64,000 nt of DNA from Echria macrotheca (taxonomy: Eukaryota; Ascomycota; Sordariomycetes; Sordariales; Schizotheciaceae): NCBI GenBank assembly GCA_030411725.1, contig MU839827.1:3851027-3915026 (forward strand), given 5' to 3'. Below the pieces are notes generated by a model. The model made no database searches. It was not told the origin of the DNA and worked only from the letters and a program-made list of their open reading frames with translations. The position numbers and the translations under genes are program-made. Positions 45,535 to 56,600 of the stretch are shown here, in pieces. Every line of letters begins with the position of its first letter. Positions within the stretch are counted from its first letter, which is position 1.

Positions 45535-48500
45535 GGGCATGCGCTTTCCCGGTGATCTGGACGGATGAGAAATTGGAGAAGCGTTTTCTATGCTTTTTTA
45601 TATAGCAAGGACGGCGTTGGGATTATTAGACGCGGGATGCATGGACATGGACGGTAGTTTGTTTTTCTCGGAAGATGGCAGTTTTCTTTTGTAATACCGG
45701 AGAGGACTTGTTGGAATTGGAATTTGTGCATTTAGAATCATGGTGGATTGTTGACCTCGAGGCGGGGAGGTAGAATGGTTGGGGACAGTGCGCGTGGAGT
45801 GAAGCAGTCTTGTGTCTATTTGTCAGGCTATCCAGATACAGCACTGGCGAAGCTCGCCAGCTTGTGCCGCGTATGTTGTGTTAGTTAGGTATAAGGACTG
45901 CCAGTTGGTGTTTCGTAAATCACTCGGCGATTTAGCGGAAGTAGTCAGGATGTGTCTTGAAGTCCAACTGTGGTTATACCAAACTCCTACTTTGTACCGA
46001 GTACAGAATAACCAGTTGTTATAAACACCAACGAGACAACGACAAACCCCATCTTCACTGGGCTTCGGTGGCCTGCCACGCTTGTCTTCTGAAACGGTTG
46101 AATGACTGAATAAAGACCGCATGCACACACACCCCTGCCTGCTCAACTGCTGTGCTGTGCTGTGCAATCCATCCCTTCCTTCCAAACTTCCATGGGTCAG
46201 GTGTGTGAACAAACAATGCATGTCACTGCGCCGCTGCAAAGCATCCCTAGTCGTTTTATTCGGAATGTGGGGGGGAATCCTGGCTTCACACACAAAAGCA
46301 TCAAAGCGCGTCTCGGCCTCTTCTTCCTCTTTTGGTTGTGACCACACCGTTCTTTCATCTTTTAAAGAGATCTCCTTTTAAACTGTATATACCTCACAAC
46401 TTACACAATGAACGAAGGGAAGGGCGGAAGTAGTTCCGTCTTTGCGTGGTATGTGTGAAATTATTTCGAAAAGTATTTAGACGGTATACTTATCCTGGAA
46501 ACATTTTCGCTTTGGTTGTGTCGTTGTGGATGTGAATTGCCCCTTCATTCTTTCTGTAAAGTGGTCACCGTGTGCCCCTTTGAGGTGCCAGTCGCTATGA
46601 AGGACTGACTACCTACCTACCTGCTACCACTGTCACGGCCATATAGTGTATATAGTGCGTGTAGTGTCGGAGACAAAAGTGACTCAATTGTCGTGTGAGT
46701 TCTCAGCTTATAATCCAAACGGAGAAAGAGAACTTCTTGAGACGCTTAAATGGGTGGGTGGATGGCCGTGAATACCTCCCCTCCTCCCCTTCTCCCAAGT
46801 TGATATGGTCAAGATACTGAGCTTGGAATTACGGCAATCCGTTTAGAAGGGCCGGTTTTAAATTGGGTGTGGTCCAGTTACACAGCCATCACACTGACGA
46901 GAAGATGGACGTCCTGGGGACTGTATGAACTCGTACCTAGTCCAGAGACGCGGACCCAGACTGAATCCAACAATACCTACGCCGCGAGAAAACAAAATGG
47001 TTATATTTTCTCTCTGTGTTTTCTTCCAACTCAAGTCTCATAATGTCTCTACTTCTCCCCATGGGTTCATCCTCAGCAACGATTCATCAGGGATGATGAC
47101 CAACAAGCGAATGGTATGTCACATACCAATAACAATAAACAGACCGAGAGTCCTCGGGAAAACAACACACATCAATCGTCTAAAGTGAAAGAGAAGAAAG
47201 GCTTCTTTTCGTGCCTCCCTAGGTAAAGCAGCTGTTATACCCCATCCAACGAACCGCAGCATCAAGTCATTGACACGACCCATCATCCAACCACCATCCT
47301 TACTGCCTCACTCGGCCCTCTACTCTTACTTCCAACTCCCGACGTACTCCTCGAACCCATCTATTCGTCCAAACACCACACACGGCCGCCCACCCGCCGG
47401 GATACCCAACCCCAACCAACGTTAAAAGCAACCGGTCGATCCATAAAAAGCCCATCTCCAACCCCCCCCTGCTGAGTCCCCAAGCTAGTGTAGTCTCGAG
47501 TAAGTATTACGGCTGAACCGCTCAAGCCTCCCCATCACACAAGCGAAGCCGCCAATCCACCACCAGACTTTAGGACACCAGCGCCGGCCCAGGTTGCCCA
47601 TCTCCAGGTTTACCAAGGTCCCGGGTGCCCAAGCTCTACCTAACTCTACACAGGAACGCGCACCAAGCACTGGGCACCAAGCACCACGCCATGGTACTCT
47701 AGACTAAATAACTAACCTTAGCACATACACACACGGACACTAAACCAGCCATCCAACGCCAAAGCCCAACCCTCGAAAACCCACTCGCCGAAATCCAAAG
47801 CCCGGGTACAACGCGTTACTAACCGAAGCAAAGCCTACCGAAAGCAAGCCTACCACTCAGTACAACCACCCACGGACCGCATAGATATCTCCAACCAGTT
47901 TACAACCGTACCATCGTCACAACCCCAGCCAAGCGAAGCGAGCGAACCGCAGACAAACGGAACTATCCATCCCCTAAACACAAAGAGGCTAGCCTTCCGA
48001 GCGGATCCCACCCTCTACTTCCCCCCGTCCGTCCCCTAATTACCCTTGCCCCGACCCCTGGTGCGTTGCGTTCCAGACCCTTTTACGGGCCTCTCTCTCT
48101 GAACCCCCCTACCTTACCAATACATCTCTACAACCGTACATCTCTACACATTACCCCAGTTCCACGTCTCCAGAGTCCCTACTTACGTCTTGCAAGCATG
48201 TGATGCCCAACTCATCCAAATAGGAATCAACGGTAAAATAAAGCACAACAGAAAAAACTGGTATCTCTTCTAATTCAGATAGACATTACATACGTAAAGA
48301 TACCCCCGGTATTCCGCGACCCCGTCCTGTCTATCCAATGTGTGTGTTTGGCATGTTTCATCCCCTTCCCCTCCCAAACACCTTTTGTTCTCCCTTTGCT
48401 TTCCTTTCCTGATAACGGAACCGCTGGCTCAACTCCATGTAGATGCAACAAAAAAAAAACGACACAGAAAGGGTAGACTCGTTAGTCCCGGTAGAAGTGA

Positions 48501-48752
48501 AAACCAAACCCAACGAAAACTCCCCATCCCATCGTCATGTCTAAATCCAGATGCGATAGACTGAAATAGAAAAGGAAAAAACCCTCTGTATGCAAACGCC
48601 CGCTCACCCCGCCTTGCTGTTTTGTTTCAATAACGCGCCGTGCCATGCCTAGTTCCAGAAAAAAAGTTCGTCATCAATCGTATGCGTGAGCAAACGAACA
48701 CGGGTCTCGACCCCGTGCGTGCATCTAGGTTGTGGTCGACGCGAGTAAAAAA
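45535..48752. other. Gene-poor stretch, about 3.2 kb
   Basis: No supported gene. The segment 47200-48250 is strikingly rich in C and A (many CCAACC/CCATCC runs) and poor in G on the plus strand, a strand asymmetry without coding explanation. The right end is the 3' flank of the frame ending at 48753. Confidence 0.5.
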
Positions 48753-49574
48753 TCAAGTCGAAGAAATGGATCTCGGACCCAGGCTGAAAACTCGCTGAAG
48801 AATACCCCTCTTCGACTCCCTCGTCCGCTGGTAATCCACAGCTGAGCATGTCAGCTTCCGGTTCAGCTCCGCCTCCCAGCCGTACGGATCCTCGTCGGAA
48901 GCCCCAGAACGTTGAAAGTCCCGCGGACAGGCATCCAATCTGGTTCCCGACATGTCGAAATCGTCGTCAAACGTAATGTTCAGATGGTTCGAAAAATCCG
49001 TCACCGAGATGTGCGGCGACGCAAGATCCGACGACGTGAGCGCTTCAATCGCGCAGCTGACGGGTCTCGAAGTGCTGTCCGTCTCGGTCCCTTCGTTCAG
49101 CATCGAGTTTCGCTTCGTCGTGGCGACAAATTCAAGAGAAATGGGTCGCTCCGGTCGGGTTGCGCCGACAGGGCCGTCCCGACGTGGCATCGGCGCGAAA
49201 TGCCACGTAAAGGATGGAATTCGCAGTGGCTTGAGCGACATGGGCCGAAGTCGCGAGCGCGAATATTGACGATTCCCCGAGGACGGCACCCTAAGTCGGC
49301 TGCCGTACGGTCTGAATCCTTTTGCGGCCATGCCAACCTTGTTCAGGCCCCCATTCACGCGGTGCTCTCCAGCACACCCGCCAGGGTCTCTCGCCGGGGG
49401 ACACGAGAAACGCTGGCCAGGGTGCGGGTCCTCCCACGTGTCGATAACTCGCACAACCGGAGACTGGTCGGGAGTCAACATCGAGGCTTTCAACGTTTCC
49501 TCCGTGCCTGTGCTGCTCGTCGATCTATGTGACGTCGTCTCCGCGAGGGTCGTGGGGGGTGAGGAGATTGGCAT
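48753..49574 (-). CDS. Open frame in phase behind the RGS stop codon (extension or separate gene)
   Basis: A 273-codon frame on the minus strand starting at an ATG at 49574 and ending at 48753. It is in the same reading frame as the RGS protein and separated from it only by TAG plus GLQV. Its sequence looks protein-like: Ser/Arg-rich, with DTWEDPHPGQRF, RPMSLKPLRIPSFTW, acidic FDDDFDMSG, and a C-terminal DPYGWEAELNRKL...KRGILQRVFSLG. I recognise no domain. It could be a separate gene with a very short upstream spacer, a C-terminal extension made by readthrough or by an unrecognised intron (for example GTGCAC at about 49638 to ATTACAG at 49579), or chance. A 206-codon plus-strand frame overlaps it, which lowers confidence. 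Confidence 0.45.
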   Translation of the reverse strand: MPISSPPTTLAETTSHRSTSSTGTEETLKASMLTPDQSPVVRVIDTWEDPHPGQRFSCPPARDPGGCAGEHRVNGGLNKVGMAAKGFRPYGSRLRVPSSGNRQYSRSRLRPMSLKPLRIPSFTWHFAPMPRRDGPVGATRPERPISLEFVATTKRNSMLNEGTETDSTSRPVSCAIEALTSSDLASPHISVTDFSNHLNITFDDDFDMSGTRLDACPRDFQRSGASDEDPYGWEAELNRKLTCSAVDYQRTRESKRGILQRVFSLGPRSISST

Positions 49575-49586
49575 GACCTGTAATCC

Positions 49587-50675
49587 CTATAAGGGATTGC
49601 TGCTGCTGCTTCCGGGCGTCGCGTCGCCCATGTGCACGTCGGGCTCGGACCCGGCCGACGTGGTGCTGGTATTATGCGGGCGCTTGTTGCGCCCTTTCCT
49701 GCTGAGACCCAGCTTCGCACCCATCTTCTTCCAGCCGTTGTTGTGGGCGCTAATCGCCCGATGGAGACTGCTTGGGGATGTGCTGAAGGCCCAGTCCGAC
49801 GTTGGTGGCGTTGTTGGTGGCGTCATCGGCTCATTCCCAGACGGCGATCCTGTGCTGCCCGTATCGTCGGAAAGTCCGGTCTCGCGTTCCGTCGGCTCGC
49901 CAGACGACGAACCAGACCGATTGTGATCGTTTGTCCACGACAGGTTCAGCAGCGGAAGAAAGCCAACCTTGGGTGACTTGGTAGACTCCTCGGCCGACGA
50001 CAGCGATGAAGATTCCTTGGGAATACGAATTCGGCTTCGGACGTGCTTGGCCTCCTGTTCGTCCTCATCCATAGCTTCTGGGGACGGCGATGCAACCGAA
50101 GCGAGAAAGGGGCCCAATACCGAGTCGTTCATCAGCTCGTACACGATCGTTACGGCCTCATCGAGTTCCGAAGGATCAGGGGGCATCGGGGTCGCGGGTA
50201 ACGATAGGAGCCGGTCTCGGACGTGGGCCGGTAGGTTGACCTCGCGATATCCGCACGGTAATATGTAGGCGTGCATCAGCTTCTGCCAGAGCGAGCACAC
50301 ATGCTCGTTGGCATCACTCATTCCGCCCGGTCGTTGCAGAATCTCGGCATGAGCGGCTCTGTAACGGTCAGCGTCCATGGTGAATTCGAGCGTCTCGAGA
50401 CAGTGGTTCTGAGACAGGAAGGCCATAAAGGCACCGAGCGTGTACGGTGGGGGCGCCTTGTTGGACAGAATGTCTCGAAGCGACGGCGGCGATGTTGGAC
50501 TCGTGGCCGCCGGGGCGAGGGGCATGAGCGCCATGCTGGGTGGCCTCGACGCCGTCATGACCGAGTCGCCGTCACCGTCCTCGAAGACGGATGACGGCTG
50601 TGGTGAGGATTCCCTTGGGGAGGGGCTTGGTGACATTAGAACCGGCGACTGTCCGCGTATCCGCGATCTGGGCAT
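49587..50675 (-). CDS. rgsA: RGS-domain protein, RgsA-like regulator of G-protein signalling
   Basis: Intronless on the minus strand, 362 aa. RGS proteins speed GTP hydrolysis by G-alpha subunits; the closest resemblance is to fungal RgsA, which acts on a GanB/Gpa3-type G-alpha in stress and conidiation signalling (established in Aspergillus; transfer to this gene is inference). Seen: a Ser/Pro-rich N-terminus; an RGS box split by a short insert, with helices at LRDILSNKAPPPYTLGAF (66-83), LSQNHCLETLEFTMDADRYR (87-106), SLWQKLMHAYI (128-138) and LDEAVTIVYELMNDSVLGPFL (171-191); then a Ser-rich region and a basic end around WKKMGAKLGLSRKGRNKR. It ends at TAG 49589-49587, after which the same frame stays open for another 277 codons. 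Confidence 0.83.
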   Translation of the reverse strand: MPRSRIRGQSPVLMSPSPSPRESSPQPSSVFEDGDGDSVMTASRPPSMALMPLAPAATSPTSPPSLRDILSNKAPPPYTLGAFMAFLSQNHCLETLEFTMDADRYRAAHAEILQRPGGMSDANEHVCSLWQKLMHAYILPCGYREVNLPAHVRDRLLSLPATPMPPDPSELDEAVTIVYELMNDSVLGPFLASVASPSPEAMDEDEQEAKHVRSRIRIPKESSSLSSAEESTKSPKVGFLPLLNLSWTNDHNRSGSSSGEPTERETGLSDDTGSTGSPSGNEPMTPPTTPPTSDWAFSTSPSSLHRAISAHNNGWKKMGAKLGLSRKGRNKRPHNTSTTSAGSEPDVHMGDATPGSSSSNPL

Positions 50676-53600
50676 GCTTTCTGCGGGCTGCCCGGTCTGA
50701 GTGCGAGACGGGGAAGTGGACCACCAGATAGCCCGCCTGGCAGAGCGGCAATCGAGCCTTGTTGAGAGTCGGGAAGCGTAGAGCCTGCTGCTACCTCATG
50801 CCTCGGGTCCGGAGGCGCCGCTTTATGGACACAGCTGTTGGGAGCGGAAACTCGCAGCAACCGGCCGTTTTGAAGTGTGTGGCTTCCCGATTCCGGTGCT
50901 GTGGTGACTAGGGAGGCAGAAAGCTTTCACCGGGTTCCGTCGCAGCGTCCGTCGTGGCCAGCCAATTACACGCGCCAGGTGCGACGGCGAGGGCGGGAAG
51001 ATGCAGCGTAGCGCGCGAGCTGTGTTCAGTCTGGACTCCAGCGGCCGCGCTGTCGGGAATATCGTGTGTCAGGTTTGGTGGGCTCGTCAGAGGGACGGCT
51101 TCGCACAGAGCCCAGGCCACACGTCGGGCAAGTCCTTTTTATTTTTCGTGTGTCGGTAACGGGGACGAGATAGCTGCGGCCACACCGAAAGCTTAAAAGA
51201 CGTGAGGTTGGGCTGCAGATCTATTGTAATCCGCTAGTTGGTGTAAAAGTCGGGTGGGTTTTTGACGTGGTTGCGAGTAGTTCAGATGAGCACCGGGTGT
51301 TGCAGACCGGGGCAATAAAAGTGCCTGACATAAAGCAGTGGGTGCGGAACGAAAGTGCCGGGGCGACGTCGTCGAGGGCGGCGAAAGGGGTGGGTAGCCG
51401 GGGGAGACAGGCGATGATGATGACACGCGCGAAGCAACCGAGAATCGGGACGGGGGGACAAAGAACAGCGACCCAGAGGAAGGGATCGCGGGAGTGATTT
51501 GGCGTCTAGAGTCAAAGAGACAAGAGGGGAATGCTGGACCCGGCTGCTCGGTCGGTGGAGGAGGCAGGCGGGTTCGTTGGTTGGGCGGCGGGAAGAGGGA
51601 GAATCAAAAGGGAAAGCCGACAAAGGACCGTCTTCGCAGGGCCAAGAGCCTTAATGAGTCGGGAACGAAGAAGGTGAAGGCGGAAGGCGTGAGCCAACGC
51701 CCAGCGCCCGGGGTGGTCCCCCCCCCTCCTTCCTCCCCATTGCCCAGCTCCACCCACCCCCCCGCTGCTGCCAGCCCGACCCCTGCCAGCCATGGAAAGT
51801 CAAGCAAACCCTGCCCGACCGAGCCAGCAGCAGAAATGCCATGTTAAAGCGGGGCCGGATTCCTTCGATGGCGTCTTTCGTTCACCGCAGGCATTTCCCT
51901 CGATTCGCAGAAATAATTACGCAGTTGCACGTCACAGTCATCACTCTCGCCGCCCGACGACATCTGACAGGGGAAGCAAGCCCTGGCGCAACCTCACACA
52001 CCCGACGCCGTTGGGAGGCGGGAAATGAGTAAAAGGGCAGTGGGGTACAGCACGAGCGTGCTTCTAGAAGGCTTCTGCGAGGGGCGACCAAGGGCGGACA
52101 AACCGCCCGATATGACCCGCCGGCCAATCACCAGCCGGACTCCGTCGTCATTCCGCACTCTTCGCGTTATTGGCGTCCCCGCAGAGGCCAGTCCGACTCT
52201 GCTACGACGATGCGACGCTGCACCGCTGCGACGCTGCAACGCTGCCCCAGCACATGTACTGTGCAGCATAGCGTACACTACACTACTCTAGCGGAGCGCA
52301 CCGCGCCCGGCGAACGCGAACCCATTGGGAGCGCCCTTCCGAACTCTGCTCCACCGTCCAAAGATTGACTGCTTGCCGCTCTGGGCGTCCCGTGACGTCC
52401 ATCCCAAACTCCCTCAGCCAAGAGTCGGACCTACCAAAGGCTGCAGCCATGGGGCGTGGGAAAGAGGCCAAGCAAGCTGATGGTCCCGGGCGGCTGCTGC
52501 AACCGCGCCGTCGCAGAGAATCTTATAACTGATATTCCCATTCCCTCGCTGTTTCATGACCGTCAGCCATGCACGCTTTCCAGCTGGGGGTCCAATAGCA
52601 ATCGACTGCCCAACCGTAGTCGGTCGTCAATGTCCGACCATTTCGGCCCCGCTTCTGACACCCAACCAGGCGCATGTCGTCGACACAGCATTTGGGAGTC
52701 CACAGAGCCAGAGTGGAATGAATGCACGCCAGAGAATCTCGACGTGCAAATGACCTTCTCCGGAAACCATTCGACCCACGGCAAATGCACTCAATAGATG
52801 GCTTCCGGAGTCGCTAGCGAACTTGCTCGGGCCTCTGTCTCTCCCTTGGCAGGGACCTGACATCCGACGTCCGGCGCAGGATCAGAGCGGAGCCGAGGCA
52901 GCAGCCAGCAGCCAGCAACCGACAGCAGCAGGGTGCAGACAGCCAAGGCCGTCTGGAAGACGCCTGGAAGAAAGCAACCCTGGTTTTGGCTGGCGCTCTC
53001 CACCCGGCACCCCTTGTCCCTCTCCACAACTGGCGCAAGCTCGACGTCGACCAGTCCCATGTGGCCGCAGCCACACGAGTCGTGCTGCCAAGGCCCAGAT
53101 ATCGGCCGCCGTGGTACGATAACGAGGCTCCCAATGTGAAGCGCACCATCTTACTACTGTGCTATTATGTTGTGGCCGTCCCGCCCGGAAACTCCTCCAA
53201 TGGCGGTCGCCCATGTCGCAACGAAGGGCTCCTCGGCAGTTGTCTGCACGTTTGTCGTGTCCAATGGGAGCCCGGCCAGCAGCCCGTCGCAACCATGTCA
53301 AGGACCGCGTCTTGATTGTTCGATGCAGGTAGAATAACGGGACATTAGACAGCGAGACGGGAGAGAGAGAGCCGCAACAGGCCGTCGAGAAGCACAGGCA
53401 CCAGGTACCGAATCCAATGTCTTGTGTTTGTTGTGATAACCTCAGCAGATCTGTGTATTGGACATTCGTCCGTAAAGTCCAGCATCCACTTTCTTCAGCG
53501 TTTATGCTTTGGGTGCGGGGTTCTGACTGCTAACCTGATCGGGGTATGACAAACTGGCAGTGTGCCGAAACACTGTCATGGTCAAGGCGACGGCTTGAAA

Positions 53601-56600
53601 GGCGATCAGGGCCTGATCGTCTTGATATTCACCACGCGAGCCGTCCTTAGCTCCGGCTCTTTGTCCTTCCCGTTCCAGACGTGCGTATCGTGAGACTGGG
53701 ATTTGCCAGCAGCCTAACATTGGCACCAGTTTTTGATACCAATAGCCTTATCGCGTTTTGGTGAACAGATATGCCTGGGCAAGATCGTCGCTTTCCCAGG
53801 CTGGACTCGCGGGAGAGCAAACTCCACAACACCGCCTTGTCAGAGTCCACTTTCTGGGAGTTTGAATTTCTATTTACAACTCATGGCCGATCTCCGTCCA
53901 CATGTTCCCCAGCAGTCCGTCCGAATCGGCCAAGCACGTCATTCACGGCGGTAGTCGAAAAGTTTATTTTCACTTTGAGTTTGTCACTGGAGATCGTGTC
54001 ATGAATCAGACCAGCCGCAGAATCCACAATGGCGTAATATAGCGCGTTCCCCCCGCCCCGGAGTCGCAGCGACGCAAACAAAGGACAGTTTTCTGTCCCA
54101 GATGACTTTTTTTGCCGGAAGAACCGAAAAGCAGCTGGACGGAGACATTGGTCGCAGACTTTGTCAACAATCTCGTCATTTTGGAGCAATTGAAGACAAT
54201 ACGTGTGCAGCTATTAGTGCCCGGCGAATGAAAAGCTGTGGTGCGACTTATGGGGGTGTATGTAATGGATCTCGAGTTGAGGGAAGTGAAATACAATCTG
54301 AGGCGTCGATCATCCAACAACCGCGGGTTGAGTAATCAATCACCCAGCCAGCCAGACAAGGCTCCGAGGAAGCTGCTGCTGCTTGCCCCCCATGCAGGCA
54401 AGGGCAGGGCTCACAATCCCGCCTTCCCGGGCTGTCGCGTTCAGGCTCAGCTGGCAAAGCGAAAGCAGCAAGCAAATTAACGGGAAAATCGATCACCCGG
54501 AGTTAAATTCGGTCAGAACTTGAAGAGCGAAAAACAGAAAAAAGAAAGGAGACGCCACCGATTCTCCTCATCAGACTTGGGAGGAGGGCGTTTGATCGGC
54601 AAGCCCCCCATTTCACCCTTGTCCATGGCGCGCGACCCGATTAGGAATGAGCAGAGAAGATTCCATGGCTTCCGCGCGCCGACGATCATTCCCTTGTTTC
54701 CTCGGCGCGCGCGCCCCGGGCAGGGCGGGCAGGATTCGTCAGTTATTCCCGGGCCACAAAACCCTGAGAGCGAGCCGACCGAAGGGTTTTTCGCCCCTCT
54801 CGTCGTCAGACAGAGTGACATACAGGCGCCGCTTGCGAGAGGCTGCGCCGGAGGCACAGTTGGTTTGCATGGCGACCCAAATGGGCTGCTGATGAGGTTG
54901 CAGTGTGGAATGTTTTTTTCTCCCAATTCTATCGCAGCACACACCACGTTTTGGGGCACATCATCCGAACCCTGCTGATTGCGTCCGTCGTCGTCGACCC
55001 ATCCCATTTTCTCTAGGGGTCAGGTGACCGACCCTTTCGATAGCCCAACCCTTTTTTGGAGGATGGGAATGCCGGGTCGGGTTCGGCTGGTTGGAGGGGC
55101 GGGCGTCAGAACACGACAACCCGTTGTGGAAGGTTTCTAGAACAATTCTTCTTCATGCATCAATCAACCCATGTTGCTTGCCCCATGGTCCCCCAACGTC
55201 CGTTGACGGAGACGCCGTGGAACTCTCTGCGCCCGGCCAAACAGACGATGTTTTTTTTTCTTCCCTTTCTCTCCGGGGACCAATGGTCCGATGGGATATG
55301 ATTCGTTTAACCAATAGTTCGGTCAGACCTCGCACGGCATGTCGTCGACCACGGTTCGACAGCCCACGGTTTTTGGGGCTGAATAGAGCAGGTAGAGAAG
55401 GGTGAACTTTTGGTCCATCGCACATCGCCTTCCTCTCTGGATCGCGCCATCCTCGCGCGCCGCGCCGCAAAAAAACTTGTGGGATGATGCGGCAAAAGCC
55501 GGCCGGCCGCAATAACATGGAAAAAGATTGAGGACCATTAGAGTAGACTCCTGCAGGAACGCGGCTCTCCCTAACTCCCATTGTCAGCCCCTGATTGGGG
55601 GTCGGGTCGGGTGTCCATCGTCAGGGGAGGGTGGAGGAAAACGAGGCTGTCTGTCGACCCGCCCCAGCTGACGAGGAAAAAAAGAGACGAGGCAATTAGC
55701 CGCCTTGGCCAAGAAAGACCAACACCCGATGGAAAACGCGCCGACTCCGGAATGTGTCAAAACCAAGTCGGTCCAAATAAGAGAGAATTCTCGGTCAAAC
55801 TTCAGCCGAGGTGGGCCTGTCGGTCGGTCCGCCTCGACCTTTTTTTTTTTTCTACTTCCCCCTTTTTGTCCTGCTCAAACTTTCGCCAGCCGCCGCCGCT
55901 AGCTAAAAAAAAGGCCCGTAGCAAACCGTACACTAACCGTGGGGCTGAAATATTCTAGAACTAGTCAACCCCCTACCTATTCTCTATACGATGGTTGTGA
56001 CCCGGTGTCGCTTTGGGGATACCTACACCACCTTACCCCCTCGGGCCGCCGCCGTTAGAACAAGATTTTCTTCTTCCGCCCATCGGCTTTTGCCTGCCTA
56101 CCTCCCCCTTGTTAACGGGACCTCCGATGGTGACCGCCCCTGGCCCGGTCCGATGACACACATCACGCTTCTGCTCCACTGTCGTCTCCAAAGTTTTTTT
56201 TTTGGCATATCCACGGCCAAGGAAAAATAATTGTTTCCTGGCATCCTGCTGACCTGACCTGACCTCCGCCAAGGAAAATTCCCACCGGTTCTCTTCGTTG
56301 CATCTGGAATGTGGAAAGAGACTTGGTTGACCCGGTTTTTACCTAATAAATCTTACGAGTCTGCGGTTGTGACGGCGAGGCCATATATCCGGCGTTGCCC
56401 CCCTCCTCTGGATAGTAGTAGTCCCTTGTTGTTATTGTTGATGTTGATGTTGTTGATGTTGGTGGTAGTGTAGTGGGACCCCTTTGACAATCCTCATGAC
56501 ACACATACACACACACACCACACATATCAGGACCTGCTCAGGAACAGCAGATCTGGATCTGGATCTGATCTGATTTGGTATGTGTGTGTGAGTGCCGGGG

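Noticed and set aside
52060..52085. Heat-shock-element-like CTTCTAGAAGGCTTC
   Set aside because: The third half-site is out of register by one base and no gene starts nearby.
54513..55007. Overlapping ORFs of about 150-165 codons on both strands
   Set aside because: They are mirror frames of the same GC-rich DNA with no family resemblance.
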